Assembly (NCBI RefSeq): GCF_001011035.1
Contig: NZ_CP011492.1
Span: forward strand, 1,054,001-1,118,000
Direction of reading: 5' to 3'
DNA length: 64,000 bases
From: Streptomyces sp. CNQ-509
Lineage (GTDB): Bacteria; Actinomycetota; Actinomycetes; Streptomycetales; Streptomycetaceae
How positions within the stretch are numbered: position 1 is the first letter of the stretch; every line of letters starts with the position of its first letter. The notes under the pieces are model-generated. The model searched no databases. It saw only the letters and a list, made by a program, of their open reading frames with translations, and had not been told where the DNA came from. Of this stretch, positions 24,550-34,190 are shown one piece after another. The translations under genes were made by a program, and so were the position numbers.

Positions 24550-25066
24550 TTCGTCGCTCCTCCGTTGCTCTGCCACCGCTCGTCGGGCTACGGCAGCGCG
24601 CCTGTCCGGCGCTCCCCGCACGAACCGCAAGAAGCCACCCTGGTGATGCCGGGGAGGCGCGTCGCGCCTCTGGCCGCGCGACGCCGTCCTCCGCAGGGGT
24701 CAGTCCCTTCTGGGGCGGTCGGGTGGGCGGGGGCTCCGGGGCCTTCTGCGCCGCGCACGATCACAGAGGACACGGTCATCTCCTCAAAGGATGTCGATCT
24801 CACCGGCGAGTGTGGGGGGCAAGAAGTCACCAACGTGGTCTCATGGCGATCCGGCCTCCGGCAGTGGTCTGGTTGCCTGGCCTGGCGTTTCACAGAAGGG
24901 GATGGAGTGTAGCCGGTCACGGGGCGGTCCGCGACGGCTTCACGGACGTCACCCCGCTACCGTACGACGGTGCCGCGGCCGGTCTTCCCGGCGCGTCATT
25001 TGGTCCGGTGGATTGCGTCGTCTTTGGTCCTGGAGGGCTCGCCGCGGCCCGTTCCAAGGTGGGCTC
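24550..25066. other. Gap of 517 bp, no gene seen
   Basis: Open plus frames exist but lack a start with ribosome binding site or any family feature. Presumably holds the promoter of the decarboxylase. Confidence 0.35.
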
Positions 25067-26542
25067 ATGAAAGACGCGGTCGAAGCCACGTCCGGCGTAC
25101 TCGGGCAGCCGGGACCGCTGGACATCGGCACCCCGGCGGGTGCCCGGCTCCTCATCGAAGCCGTCGAGCTGGTCGCGCATCACGCTGAGGCGGTCGCCGA
25201 GGGACCGGTGGCGCCCGCAGAGCCGGACAGCGGACGGATCCGCGACTGGCTCGCCGGCCACGACTTCAGCGGACCCCGCCCGGCGGGTGAGGTGCTCGCG
25301 GAGGTGACCGCCGCGCTGCGACGCTGGGGAGTACACGCCACGCACCCGCGCTATCTGGGCCTGTTCGTCCCCACGCCCACGTGGTGGGGCGTCGCCGGCG
25401 AGCTGGTCGCCGCCGGCGTCAACCCGCAGCTCGCCGCATACGAACACGCCCCGGCCGCCGTCGAGATCGAACGGCACGTCCTGCGCTTCCTCGCCGGCCG
25501 CCTGGGCCTGCCGTCCGCCGCGGACGGCAGCTTCACCACGGGCGGCGCGGAAGCCAACCTCACCGCCGTCGTCGTCGCCCTGACCCGGCACTTCCCCGCC
25601 TACCCGAACGCCGGACTCACCGCCCTGCGGGGTCAGCCGGTGCTCTACGCCTCAGCCGAGAGCCACCTCGCCTGGCTGAAGATCGCGCAGATGACCGGGC
25701 TCGGCCGGCGCGCTGTGCGACTCGTTCCTGTCGACTCCGCGGGACGGATGGACATCGCCCGGCTCCGCATGCTCTACGACGGGGACGTCGCGGCAGGACG
25801 GACACCGTTCCTGCTCGTCGGCACCGCCGGCACCACCGGCGGCGGCGCCGTGGACCCGCTGCCGGAACTGGCACGGCTCGCCGCCGCCTGGGGCCTGCAC
25901 TTCCATGTGGACGCGGCCTGGGCCGGGGCGGCGGCGCTGTCCGACCGGCTGCGTCCCCTCCTCGCGGGCGTGGAGCGGGCCGACAGCGTCACCGTCGACG
26001 CGCACAAGTGGCTCTCCGCTCCCATGGGCGCGGGCCTCTTCCTCACCGCGCACCCCGGTGCCCTGGCCGAGAGCTTCCGGGTGAGCACCGGGTACATGCC
26101 CCCGGACAGCGACACGGCGCCGGACCCGTACCGCACCGGTGTGCAGTGGTCGCGCCGGTTCGCGGGGCTGAAGGTGTTCCTTGCGCTGGCCGCGGCGGGC
26201 CGGGGGGCCTTCGCCCGGCAGGTGGAACGCGACACCGAGCTGGGGAACCTGCTCGCCCGGCGGCTGGCGGAGGACGGCTGGCCACGGATCAACGACTCCC
26301 CGCTGCCGGTGGTCTGCGTCGCCGATCCCGGCGCCGAGGCGCACGGCCCCGACCGCAGCGATGCGTGGCACGCGGCGGTGGTCGCCCACGTCGTACGCGG
26401 CGGGCGGGCGTGGATCAGCCGCGTACGTCTCGACGGCCGACCCGCGATCCGGCTGTGCGTCACCAGCCACCGCACGCGCGCCCACGACATCGAGACCGCT
26501 GTGGCCGCACTCGGCGAGGCCCGCGCGGCCACGCCGTACTAG
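25067..26542 (+). CDS. PLP-dependent group II amino-acid decarboxylase
   Basis: 491 residues. Signatures: SFTTGGAEANLTAVVVAL (cofactor phosphate region), HFHVDAAWAG (stacking His and PLP-N1 Asp) and TVDAHKWLSAPMG (Schiff-base Lys). It is the fold of glutamate, tyrosine and aromatic amino-acid decarboxylases; substrate cannot be fixed by eye. ATG 25067 follows AAGGTGG. Stands alone on the plus strand. Confidence 0.88.
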   Translation: MKDAVEATSGVLGQPGPLDIGTPAGARLLIEAVELVAHHAEAVAEGPVAPAEPDSGRIRDWLAGHDFSGPRPAGEVLAEVTAALRRWGVHATHPRYLGLFVPTPTWWGVAGELVAAGVNPQLAAYEHAPAAVEIERHVLRFLAGRLGLPSAADGSFTTGGAEANLTAVVVALTRHFPAYPNAGLTALRGQPVLYASAESHLAWLKIAQMTGLGRRAVRLVPVDSAGRMDIARLRMLYDGDVAAGRTPFLLVGTAGTTGGGAVDPLPELARLAAAWGLHFHVDAAWAGAAALSDRLRPLLAGVERADSVTVDAHKWLSAPMGAGLFLTAHPGALAESFRVSTGYMPPDSDTAPDPYRTGVQWSRRFAGLKVFLALAAAGRGAFARQVERDTELGNLLARRLAEDGWPRINDSPLPVVCVADPGAEAHGPDRSDAWHAAVVAHVVRGGRAWISRVRLDGRPAIRLCVTSHRTRAHDIETAVAALGEARAATPY

Positions 26543-26733
26543 CGGCCCCTCTCTCTTTGGTCAAGGGGATAGGTGTCTGGAACGATGTGCGCCCGTGCAT
26601 GCCGGTGATCAGGTTGCGGGGGTGAGGAGTTCGAGACGGCGCGTCCGGGCTCCGTGGCCACGGGTTCCTGCGGAACGGCTTGACGCTTTGCTCTCGGGTC
26701 TCAACCCGGCTCACCCGCACGCCTTCCCGGCCA

Positions 26734-27084
26734 TCAGCCAGAGGGTGCGTGCTTGTGCAAGGCCGCACTGGCACGGAACCGAAGTCTTCCGCAACGGTCC
26801 CTGTCCTCCTCCGTAGCGCCGTCGCCGCAGCAGCAGTGCCGGGCCAGCCAGCTCAGATCCTGCGGATCGAGCCAGAGAGGAAGACGACCTCGTGCGGCTT
26901 CGGCCTGCGGATCAGTGGGCTCTGGGGCGTTCACGGGCCCGACTCTACGTGCCGATCCCGACGAGGGCGCCGATGTGTCAGAGAGAAGCTGCAACAGGAT
27001 CGTCAGAACGACGGCGAATAGCACGGCGGCGACCGTACCTGCGATGGCGAACTGGACCGGATGTGCCTCGTACCAGGGCACCAT
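26734..27084 (-). CDS. Small single-pass membrane protein
   Basis: 116 residues. MVPWYEAHPVQFAIAGTV begins a strong hydrophobic helix (FAIAGTVAAVLFAVVLTILL), followed by a polar tail with a Cys triplet (ARHCCCGDGA). No family recognised. The ribosome binding site is weak, so the start is uncertain. Confidence 0.4.
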   Translation of the reverse strand: MVPWYEAHPVQFAIAGTVAAVLFAVVLTILLQLLSDTSAPSSGSARRVGPVNAPEPTDPQAEAARGRLPLWLDPQDLSWLARHCCCGDGATEEDRDRCGRLRFRASAALHKHAPSG

Positions 27085-27188
27085 GCCGGGGTAGACCGGG
27101 GAGAGTCGGGGCGACCCGCAACTGGTCGGCGGCCCTCGGGATCGACTTTCACGAGGTGCGCATCGAAACCAACGCGCACAGCGTGACC

Positions 27189-28247
27189 TTACGCACCGGG
27201 CGGCGCAACGGATTCGCGCATCCGTACCGGCATGGGCACGCGGTGGGTCCGTTGGTCCGGGCCGACCCCCTTGTGGTGCCGCTCGATCTCGGTGAAGAGA
27301 ACGTCGACGGCCTTTCGGCCGAGTTCGTAGTGCTGCAGTGCCACCGTGGTGAGTTTGGGCCGGATCCATGTGGCGATGGGATGGTCGTCGAAGGAGATCA
27401 CGGAGACGTCTGCGGGCACCTTCAGACCGTGGTCGTCCAGGGCCTGGTACGCACCGAGCGCGATCCGGTCGTTGAGGCAGATCAGGGCACGCGGATGTAC
27501 GTGGCCGAGCAGTTCCCTGGTGGCTTCGTAGCCGTGCTCGGGCTGCCAGTCGGCGCAGACCCGACCGCTGGCGAGCTCGACCTTCGCCCGGCTGAGGACC
27601 TCGCGGATACCGGTGAGCCGTTCGACGCCGGCGAGCGCTTCCGGCGGTACGTCGCGCACCCGGGGACCGGCACCGATGACGTGTATTCCGTCGCGGTGGC
27701 CGGCGTCGAGCAGGACTCGCGCGGCGGCGCGGCCGGCCTCGACCTCGTCCGGCAGGACCGACGGCAGCGTGGACGCCTGTTCTGCAACGGCGTTGAGCAG
27801 GACCGCAGGACTGCTGGCAAGCCCTTCGGGGACCTGCACGGCCCGCGTGAACATCGAGGCCAGGATGATGCCGTCCACCTGGCGGTCCTGCATCGCCTGG
27901 AGCAGCCCGCCTTCGAGGTCGGTCTCGCCCTCGGTCTCACCGATGAACAGCATCACGCCGCGCTCCCGCGCGGCTTCGAGCGCCCCCTTGATCATGTCGC
28001 CGGCGAGCCGTGAGGTCGCGACGGTGTCGGAGACGAAGCCGATCGTCCGGCTCTTACCGGTACGCAGGCCGACGGAGACGATGTTGGGCCGGTACTGCAG
28101 TTCGTCGGCGGCCTTGAGGACCTTCTGCTCGACCCCCTCGGAGATACGCAATTCGCGGCCCCGCCCGGAGAGGACGAGCGACGCCGTGGTTGGCGATACA
28201 CCGGCCCGCCTGGCGACATCGGCCAGCGTGACGCGTCCTGGACTCAC
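27189..28247 (-). CDS. LacI-family repressor of the fructoside operon
   Basis: 352 residues. N-terminal LacI helix-turn-helix: VTLADVARRAGVSPTTASLV. The periplasmic-binding-like sensor domain follows (IGFVSDTVATSRLAGDMIKG, ICLNDRIALGAYQALDDHGL, VSVISFDDHPIATWIRPKLT). GTG 28247 follows GGGAGG at 8 nt. Divergent from an ABC importer and GH68 gene, with a palindrome between them, so a sugar-responsive repressor of that operon. Confidence 0.9.
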   Translation of the reverse strand: MSPGRVTLADVARRAGVSPTTASLVLSGRGRELRISEGVEQKVLKAADELQYRPNIVSVGLRTGKSRTIGFVSDTVATSRLAGDMIKGALEAARERGVMLFIGETEGETDLEGGLLQAMQDRQVDGIILASMFTRAVQVPEGLASSPAVLLNAVAEQASTLPSVLPDEVEAGRAAARVLLDAGHRDGIHVIGAGPRVRDVPPEALAGVERLTGIREVLSRAKVELASGRVCADWQPEHGYEATRELLGHVHPRALICLNDRIALGAYQALDDHGLKVPADVSVISFDDHPIATWIRPKLTTVALQHYELGRKAVDVLFTEIERHHKGVGPDQRTHRVPMPVRMRESVAPPGA

Positions 28248-28283
28248 CGAGAGACCTCCCCCGCATTGACCCGGTACAGAAGC

Positions 28284-28335
28284 TTGACACGGGACGGCGC
28301 ACGCCATGACACTAACCGCGCTAATCCGATTTAGC
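28284..28335 (+). promoter_or_regulatory. Promoter region and LacI operator of the ABC-GH68 operon
   Basis: TTGACA at 28284-28289 is a good -35; TGACAC (17 bp on) is a possible -10. GCTAA-TCCGAT-TTAGC at 28320-28335 is an inverted repeat just downstream, where a LacI protein would block transcription. Confidence 0.5.
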
Positions 28336-28446
28336 AACCAGCCGCGAGACGCCGATCGCCTTCGATCCTCCCGACATCCCGCCCGCCTCCGGGGCGTCCC
28401 CTGTCCAGAGCCGGAGGCACCTCCACCCTTCTACGAGGGAGACGCC

Positions 28447-29808
28447 ATGTCGCGTCGTACGAGCCGCAGTCACACCGCACTTGGACTGGTCGCGCTGACG
28501 GGCGCCCTGCTCGCTGCTGCCTGCAGCGGGCCGGGAGACGACAGCGGTCCCGAGCAGACCGAAACCACAGACGCCGTGGCGGGTGCCCCCTCCTGCGGCG
28601 ACGAACCGATCACGATGCAGGGCTACTTCGAGACCGGATTCCCGATGCCGAAGGCGCTCACCGACGAGTTCACGAAGCAGTATCCGAATGTCAGGTGGAA
28701 CATCCGTGAGGACCAGTTCGCGGTGATCACGCAGAACGCGCCGCGGCTCCTTGCCGAGAACCCGCCGGACCTGATGCGGCTCCCGCAGCTTTCCGAGCTG
28801 GTGAAGGACGACCTGCTGAAGGACCTCGACGGGTATGCGAAAGCCTTCGGCTGGGACAAGTGGCCCGAGGGCCAGTTGGAGCAACTGCGCCTCGGCCCCG
28901 GCGGGCGCCCGCGGGGAGAGGGGCCGCTCTACGGGATGGGCCTCAACTTCAGCATGACCGGGGTGTTCTACAACGAGAAGCTGGCCGAGCGGATCGGGAT
29001 GACGTCCCCGCCGACCTCGCTCGCCGAGTTCGACGGTGCGCTCGAGAAGGCCGAGAAGGCCGGCGTGACACCGATCGTGCAGTTCAACGGCGGCGCCACC
29101 GGCGGTTTCGCGTTCCCCCTCCAGAACCTGATGGCGGCCTACGGCGATCCCGGCCCCATCAACGAATGGATCTTCCAGAAGGAAGGCGCCACGATCGATA
29201 CACCGCCGAACCGCGATGCGGCACGACACTTGGAGAAATGGGTTGAAGCAGGCTATTTCGACCCCGACGGCAACGCGATGGACTACGCGAAGATGATGAG
29301 CAAGTTCATCGCCGGTGACGGACTGTTCATGTTCAACGGCGACTGGGAGTCCGGCAACCTGGACAAGCAGATGAAGGGCGACGCGGGCTTCTTCCTCTTC
29401 CCTCCGGCGGCCGAGGGCGGGAAACCTGCCACGATGTCGGCGCCGCTGACCTTCGGCATCGGGAAGAACGCAAAGAACGCCGACTGCGCGGCGTTCTTCC
29501 TCGACTGGGTGGCGACCGACGACAAGGCCCGCGCCATCGCCGTGGACGTCGGCGGCTCGCACCCGATGGGCCTGCCCGATGCCTCCATGCCGGAGACGGA
29601 GAAGGGGACGGTCACCGCAGAGACCCTGGCGGCGGGGGCTGAGATCGCCGCAGCCGACGGTGCGATGGACTTCATCGCCAACGCCACGGGCTCCATCTAC
29701 GCCGAGAGCTGGACCCCGCAGTTGCAGAAGCTCGCCGCGGGTGAGGTGACCTCCCGGCAGTTGCTGGAGGCAGTCCAGAGCGACTACGAGCGACAGGTCG
29801 AGGACTGA
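28447..29808 (+). CDS. ABC sugar-binding lipoprotein
   Basis: 453 residues, family 1 extracellular solute-binding protein. Signal peptide with lipobox (LTGALLAAACSGPGD). Typical body: ITMQGYFETGFPMPKALTDE, GVFYNEKLAERIGMTSPPTS, LFMFNGDWESGNLDKQM. ATG 28447 follows GAGGGAGAC. First gene of an operon with two permeases and a GH68 enzyme; no ATPase gene is present, as usual where a shared MsiK-type ATPase serves. The likely ligand is sucrose or a fructo-oligosaccharide, inferred from GH68. Confidence 0.92.
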   Translation: MSRRTSRSHTALGLVALTGALLAAACSGPGDDSGPEQTETTDAVAGAPSCGDEPITMQGYFETGFPMPKALTDEFTKQYPNVRWNIREDQFAVITQNAPRLLAENPPDLMRLPQLSELVKDDLLKDLDGYAKAFGWDKWPEGQLEQLRLGPGGRPRGEGPLYGMGLNFSMTGVFYNEKLAERIGMTSPPTSLAEFDGALEKAEKAGVTPIVQFNGGATGGFAFPLQNLMAAYGDPGPINEWIFQKEGATIDTPPNRDAARHLEKWVEAGYFDPDGNAMDYAKMMSKFIAGDGLFMFNGDWESGNLDKQMKGDAGFFLFPPAAEGGKPATMSAPLTFGIGKNAKNADCAAFFLDWVATDDKARAIAVDVGGSHPMGLPDASMPETEKGTVTAETLAAGAEIAAADGAMDFIANATGSIYAESWTPQLQKLAAGEVTSRQLLEAVQSDYERQVED

Positions 29809-29813
29809 CGCCG

Positions 29814-30770
29814 ATGGCACGCGCGATCCCCGGCCGTGCGATCGGGATGGCGAAGACTGCGACGGCGGCGAAGACGAACGGCAGGGCCGTCCGCCGGCCG
29901 CGGCACCGCTCCCGGCAGAAGGCTGCGTGGCTGTTCACCGCGCCGGCCCTGGTGGCCTACGCGGTCTTCGTCCTGTACCCGATGGGCCTGACGATGCAGT
30001 ACTCGCTGTACGACTGGGACGGCGTCGGACCGTCCACCTGGGTCGGGCTCGACAACTACGCGCAGGTCTTCACCGATCCCGAGCTGCTCGACACGATTCT
30101 CCACGCATTCGAGTTGATCCTCTACTTCTGCGCGGTCCCGGTGGTCTTGGGTCTGGCGATCGCGAACACCATCCGCGGTATCGCGACGACGCGCCTCGCG
30201 CTGGCCGCCAGGACCGTGCTCTTCGTCCCCCAGGTCATCCCGCTGGTAGCCGCGGGTATCACCTGGAGCTGGCTGCTGGCCTCGGACGATCTGGTCAACC
30301 AGGTGCTGTCCGCGGTGGGACTCGGCGGCGTCACCCGTGCGTGGCTGGGCGACTTCGGCACCGCGCTCCCAGCGGTGGGCGTGATCGGTGCCTGGGTCCT
30401 GCTGGGTCTCTGCACGCTGCTGCTCCTCGCCGGAATGAGCAAGATCGACCCGACGCTGTACGAAGCCGCGCGGATCGACGGCGCGGGACCGCTGCGGGAG
30501 TTCTTCTCGATCACCGTACCGAGCCTCCGGCAGGAGATCGGCGTCTGCGTCACCGTCACGGTCATCGCGGCCCTGGCCAGCTTCGACATCATCTACATCT
30601 CCACGCAGGGCGGCCCGGGCAACTCGACGATGGTTCCCGGCCTGCAGATCTACCGGCTGGCGTTCTTCAGCCGGGAGGTGGGCCTGGCCTCCGCCCTGGC
30701 CGTGGTGCTGATGGTGCTGGTGCTGGCGTGCGTGCTGCCCATCCAACGACTCACACGGGAGGCCCGGTGA
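29814..30770 (+). CDS. ABC sugar permease, MalF type
   Basis: 318 residues, six predicted helices. Carries the coupling-helix motif YEAARIDGAGPLREFFSITV (EAA loop). Follows the binding protein by 5 bp and overlaps the next permease by 3 bp. Forms the channel with the MalG-type partner. Confidence 0.92.
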   Translation: MARAIPGRAIGMAKTATAAKTNGRAVRRPRHRSRQKAAWLFTAPALVAYAVFVLYPMGLTMQYSLYDWDGVGPSTWVGLDNYAQVFTDPELLDTILHAFELILYFCAVPVVLGLAIANTIRGIATTRLALAARTVLFVPQVIPLVAAGITWSWLLASDDLVNQVLSAVGLGGVTRAWLGDFGTALPAVGVIGAWVLLGLCTLLLLAGMSKIDPTLYEAARIDGAGPLREFFSITVPSLRQEIGVCVTVTVIAALASFDIIYISTQGGPGNSTMVPGLQIYRLAFFSREVGLASALAVVLMVLVLACVLPIQRLTREAR

Positions 30771-31591
30771 TCGTCGGGCGTCGCGAGGTCTGGACCGGAA
30801 GGCTGTTCCTCGTCTTGCTGATGACGGTGACCGTCGTCCCGTTCATCAGCCTCTTTGTCACCGCCCTGCACCCCGCCGGGAGCTACCCGCAGGGACTGCA
30901 GTGGCCGAGCGACCCGCAGTGGGGCAACTTCGCGGAGGCGTTCCGGCTCTCGAACATGGGCGAGCTGCTGAAGTCGAGCGCGCTCATCGTGGTCGGTGTG
31001 GTGCCTGTCGCCGTGGTGCTGGCGACGATGGCGGGCTTCGCCATCGGCCACCTCAGGATGGTGGGAGCCCGCGCGGTCTTCCTTCTGTTCGTGTTCGGCC
31101 TCACCCTCCCCTACGAGGGCATCATCACCCCGCTGTACTACCTGGTCCGCGACATGGGCATGCTCAACACCAGGTGGGCGATCATCCTGCCGCTCATCGG
31201 GCTCTTCATGCCGTTCGCGATCTTCTGGATGCGGGCGCACTTCATCAACGTCCCCGACGAGCTCTCCGAGGCGGCCGAGATCGACGGCGCCAACGTGTGG
31301 CAGTTGTTCTGGCGCATCCATGTCCCCCTGGCCATGCCGGCGATCTCGTCGCTCGCGATCCTGCTGTTCCTGTGGACCTGGAACCAGTTCCTGCTCGCCA
31401 TCGTGCTCGTGGACGATCCGACCAGCCGGACCATGGCCGGCGCGCTCGGAGCCTTCCAGGGCCAGTGGGGGACCAACATCCCCCTCCTGTGCGCGGGATC
31501 GCTGCTCATCCTGGCACCCACACTGATCATCTTTCTGATCTTCCAGCGTCGTTTCGTAGCAGCCCTGCTGCAGGGCTCGGTGAAGGGTTGA
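30767..31591 (+). CDS. ABC sugar permease, MalG type
   Basis: 274 residues. EAA loop ELSEAAEIDGANVWQLFWRI; six helices. GTG 30767 overlaps the previous stop (GTGA) and follows GGGAGG. Second half of the importer channel. Confidence 0.92.
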   Translation: MIVGRREVWTGRLFLVLLMTVTVVPFISLFVTALHPAGSYPQGLQWPSDPQWGNFAEAFRLSNMGELLKSSALIVVGVVPVAVVLATMAGFAIGHLRMVGARAVFLLFVFGLTLPYEGIITPLYYLVRDMGMLNTRWAIILPLIGLFMPFAIFWMRAHFINVPDELSEAAEIDGANVWQLFWRIHVPLAMPAISSLAILLFLWTWNQFLLAIVLVDDPTSRTMAGALGAFQGQWGTNIPLLCAGSLLILAPTLIIFLIFQRRFVAALLQGSVKG

Positions 31592-31599
31592 ACCAGCCA

Positions 31600-31689
31600 G
31601 TGGTAAGCATCATGGAGACGAACGCGACCGCGGAGCCGCGCGAACCGGCTGCGGCACAGGCCCCGGCTGCCGGGGTGGGTGAGAGGTGA
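31600..31689 (+). CDS. Possible 29-residue coupled ORF
   Basis: Frame GTG 31600 (or ATG 31612) to TGA 31687-31689, ending in PAAAQAPAAGVGER. Its stop overlaps the GH68 start codon (GTGA), so it could couple translation of the enzyme to the permease. Ala/Pro-rich, no family; no good ribosome binding site. Confidence 0.25.
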   Translation: MVSIMETNATAEPREPAAAQAPAAGVGER

Positions 31690-32864
31690 GCGGGACCCGG
31701 CCCACCCGATGGACCCGCCACCATCTCGACGCGCTCGTCGAGTCCCCGGCGACCACCGCACCACCTGCCCCCGCGACGCCGCGGCCCCGCGTGTTGCCGC
31801 ACCACGACATCTGGGACGCGTGGCCGCTGCAGCAATCCGACGGCGCTCCGGCCGTCGTCCACGGCGCCGGGCTCTGGATGGCGCTCTCCGCCCCGGCCGC
31901 GGGACATCCGGAGCATCGCCACGACCACGCCCGCATCCGGCTCCTGGCCAGGTCGGATGAGCGCTGGGACGACCTCGGGCACGTGTTCGCCGCCGGCACG
32001 TCCCTCGGCAGCCGCGAATGGTCAGGCTCCGCGGTCATCCGGCCAGACGGCACGGTGTCGGTCTTCTACACCGCGGCGGGCCGGGCCGGAGAATCCCGCC
32101 CGACCTTCCGCCAGCGAATCGTCGAAGCACGGCCGGAACTGCTTACCGGCGGGCAGGCCGTCGAACTCGAGCAGGGCGTCGAGCATCGCGAAGTCCTGCG
32201 TTCCGACGGCCGCTCCTACGAGCCGGCGGACGAGTTCGACGGCGGTCCGGGGCGGATCAGGGCCTTCCGCGACCCCAGTTGGTTTCGCGACCCCGCAGAC
32301 GGGCGCGAATATCTCCTCGTCGCCGCCTCCGTACCCGGGCCCGAGGGCTTCATGGGTGCGGTCGCCATCGCCCGAGCAGCCTCCGGTGGCTGGGGCCTGC
32401 TCCCGCCCCTGCTGGTCGCGGACGGCGTCAACCACGAGATCGAACGCCCGCACGTCGTGGTCCACCGGTCGCGGTACTACCTCTTCTTCTGCACCACCCG
32501 CCGGTCGTTCCACCCCGCGGGCTCCGCGCCGACAGGTCTCTACGGCTTCGTCGCTCCCACACTGTGGGGCCCTTACGAACCTCTCAACCGGTCCGGTCTG
32601 GTCATCCAGAACCCTCCCGCACAACCCGACCAGGCTTACGCCTGGCTCGTCCTCTCCTCGCTCCGGGTGACGAGCTTCCTGAACTACCGGTCCGCCAACG
32701 GCAAGGATCCTGCCCAAGCGGGGCCCGACGAAGCACGGGCCGGTTTCGGCGGGACCTTCGCGCCGATGCTCGATCTCGCCCTTGAGGGGACCAGCACCCG
32801 TGTCCTCCGTGCGCCGCGCGAGGAGGAATGGACCGCGGGCGACCAGCCCCACCCGGCGTCCTGA
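31686..32864 (+). CDS. GH68 fructoside hydrolase/transferase, intracellular
   Basis: 392 residues. GH68 motifs are in order: DIWDAWPLQ (nucleophile Asp), REWSGSAVIRPDG, AFRDPSWF (the RDP transition-state triad) and NHEIERPHVVV (acid/base Glu). It acts on sucrose or levan/inulin-type fructosides. No signal peptide, unlike levansucrases, and it is linked to an importer. This suggests hydrolysis of imported substrate in the cytoplasm. GTG 31686 overlaps a short upstream frame. Confidence 0.87.
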   Translation: MSGTRPTRWTRHHLDALVESPATTAPPAPATPRPRVLPHHDIWDAWPLQQSDGAPAVVHGAGLWMALSAPAAGHPEHRHDHARIRLLARSDERWDDLGHVFAAGTSLGSREWSGSAVIRPDGTVSVFYTAAGRAGESRPTFRQRIVEARPELLTGGQAVELEQGVEHREVLRSDGRSYEPADEFDGGPGRIRAFRDPSWFRDPADGREYLLVAASVPGPEGFMGAVAIARAASGGWGLLPPLLVADGVNHEIERPHVVVHRSRYYLFFCTTRRSFHPAGSAPTGLYGFVAPTLWGPYEPLNRSGLVIQNPPAQPDQAYAWLVLSSLRVTSFLNYRSANGKDPAQAGPDEARAGFGGTFAPMLDLALEGTSTRVLRAPREEEWTAGDQPHPAS

Positions 32865-33037
32865 GAGCCGGCCGGCCGCGGCGGAGGCGGAGCCGATGGC
32901 TGCCCGACCCGGAACCCGCCGCGGAGCACGAGGGGTTGGGGTTGTGGACCGAATCAGGTCCCCGGCCCGCCCGGCTACGTTTCCCCAAAGTGCACGTGGC
33001 GCCGGGATCCGGGAGCGAAGTCGGAGAGGCCGCGGCA
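32865..33037. other. Intergenic, no gene
   Basis: No coding signal or clear terminator was seen after GH68. Confidence 0.3.
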
Positions 33038-33300
33038 ATGACGGATGGGCCGAGCGCCGCGCCTATACGGTTGAGGGTTGTCAGAGGAGTGCTGGGAGCG
33101 GTCGGCGGCCTGATGGTGGCCACCTGGTGAATCTTCTCCGGTGTGTGGAGGGCAGAGTACGTATCCGGCATGCAGGGCCCGGCGCTTGTGGGCTGCGTGA
33201 TGGTGCTGGCGGGCCCCGTCTGCATTGTCGTCGCCGTAGAGCACCTGCTCGATGTGTCCGTCCCGCACAGCGCACGTGTCTGGAACTACCGACGGCTGGG
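33038..33300 (+). pseudogene. Membrane protein interrupted by an in-frame TGA
   Basis: ATG 33038 after GGAGAG. The frame reads RLRVVRGVLGAVGGLMVATW, TGA (33128), then continues in the same frame IFSGVWRAEYVSG and a hydrophobic stretch GCVMVLAGPVCIVVAVEHLL. Both halves look like membrane helices, so the TGA probably replaced a sense codon. The tail VSVPHSARVWNY is like the start of Methyltransf_19 enzymes and may be a separate relic. Confidence 0.35.
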
Positions 33301-33315
33301 CTGTACGCCGACAAG

Positions 33316-33630
33316 ATGCCGGGGTCCGGCTACGACAGGCGTGGTGCCGCCGGCGGCTTCGACACCGGCGCCGACGGGACCCGGGCCGACAGGGCCCGGG
33401 CCGACTTGCCCCGGGCCGCCGCGGACACCGGCTCGGGCCCGGGGCCGGACACCGCGCCGATCGCCGCCGGGGCGGGTGCCCTCGCGGCGGCCGGCCTGGC
33501 CGGCGGCCTGCCGCTCCGCCGCCGGCGGCTCACCGCCGGTGACCGGGGCCTGAGTACGGATCCGCACCGCACCCGCGGCCGGAGGCACACCGGCCCCCCG
33601 GGCCCGGCACCGCTGTCTCCCCCCGGGTGA
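33316..33630 (+). CDS. Hypothetical protein with C-terminal anchor-like helix
   Basis: 104 residues: a low-complexity Gly/Asp/Arg/Ala region, then APIAAGAGALAAAGLAGGLP and RRRR. It resembles the C-terminal anchor of surface proteins (preceding AADTGSGPG is not a clean sortase motif). No ribosome binding site and no signal peptide, so it may be the 3' relic of a longer gene. Confidence 0.3.
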   Translation: MPGSGYDRRGAAGGFDTGADGTRADRARADLPRAAADTGSGPGPDTAPIAAGAGALAAAGLAGGLPLRRRRLTAGDRGLSTDPHRTRGRRHTGPPGPAPLSPPG

Positions 33631-33794
33631 ACGGACGACAGGGGACGCCGGGCCCGGCGGCGGATGGTCGCCGGCCACCGGGGATCTGTCAACAAACAGA
33701 CAAAGAGGTCAGTAGTGCGCTCCGGTTTCAGGGAGCCCGTCCGGGGAACCCGGGCCGAGATCGGCCTCCGGCACCGCACAGCGAAGGGACACCC

Positions 33795-34190
33795 ATGACG
33801 TACCACCCGAACGGTCAGCGCTCCGCCGCGCAGCAGGCGCTGCACACCGTCGCCGAGAACGGTCCGGACCAGGAAGCGCTGCACACGCTCGCCGAGAGCC
33901 GGGTGCTGCTGCCCGACCCGGAACCCGCCGAGGAGCCCCCAGGGCAGGCGCAGGCGCTGAGCCTGCCGGTGGTGGAGCAGGGCGACGGCACCCGGCTGGT
34001 GCCGGTCTTCACCTCTCCCGACCGCCTGGAGCAGGTCTTCCCCGAGATCGAGCGCTACAACGCGGTCGAGCTCGGCGACCTCGCCCGCGGCTGGCCCGCG
34101 GACGGCCCGTCGCTGGTCGTCGATGCGGGCACGCCGGAAGAGATGGCCCTGACGGCCGAGGGTGTGCGGGAGCTGCTGGGCAAGGCCTGA
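33795..34190 (+). CDS. SseB-domain protein
   Basis: 131 residues. SLPVVEQGDGTRLVPVFTS, DRLEQVFPEIERYNAVEL and SLVVDAGTPEEMALTAEGVR fit the SseB N-terminal domain found in many actinobacterial proteins of unknown role. ATG 33795 follows GAAGGGA. Cytoplasmic. Alone in its unit. Confidence 0.75.
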   Translation: MTYHPNGQRSAAQQALHTVAENGPDQEALHTLAESRVLLPDPEPAEEPPGQAQALSLPVVEQGDGTRLVPVFTSPDRLEQVFPEIERYNAVELGDLARGWPADGPSLVVDAGTPEEMALTAEGVRELLGKA

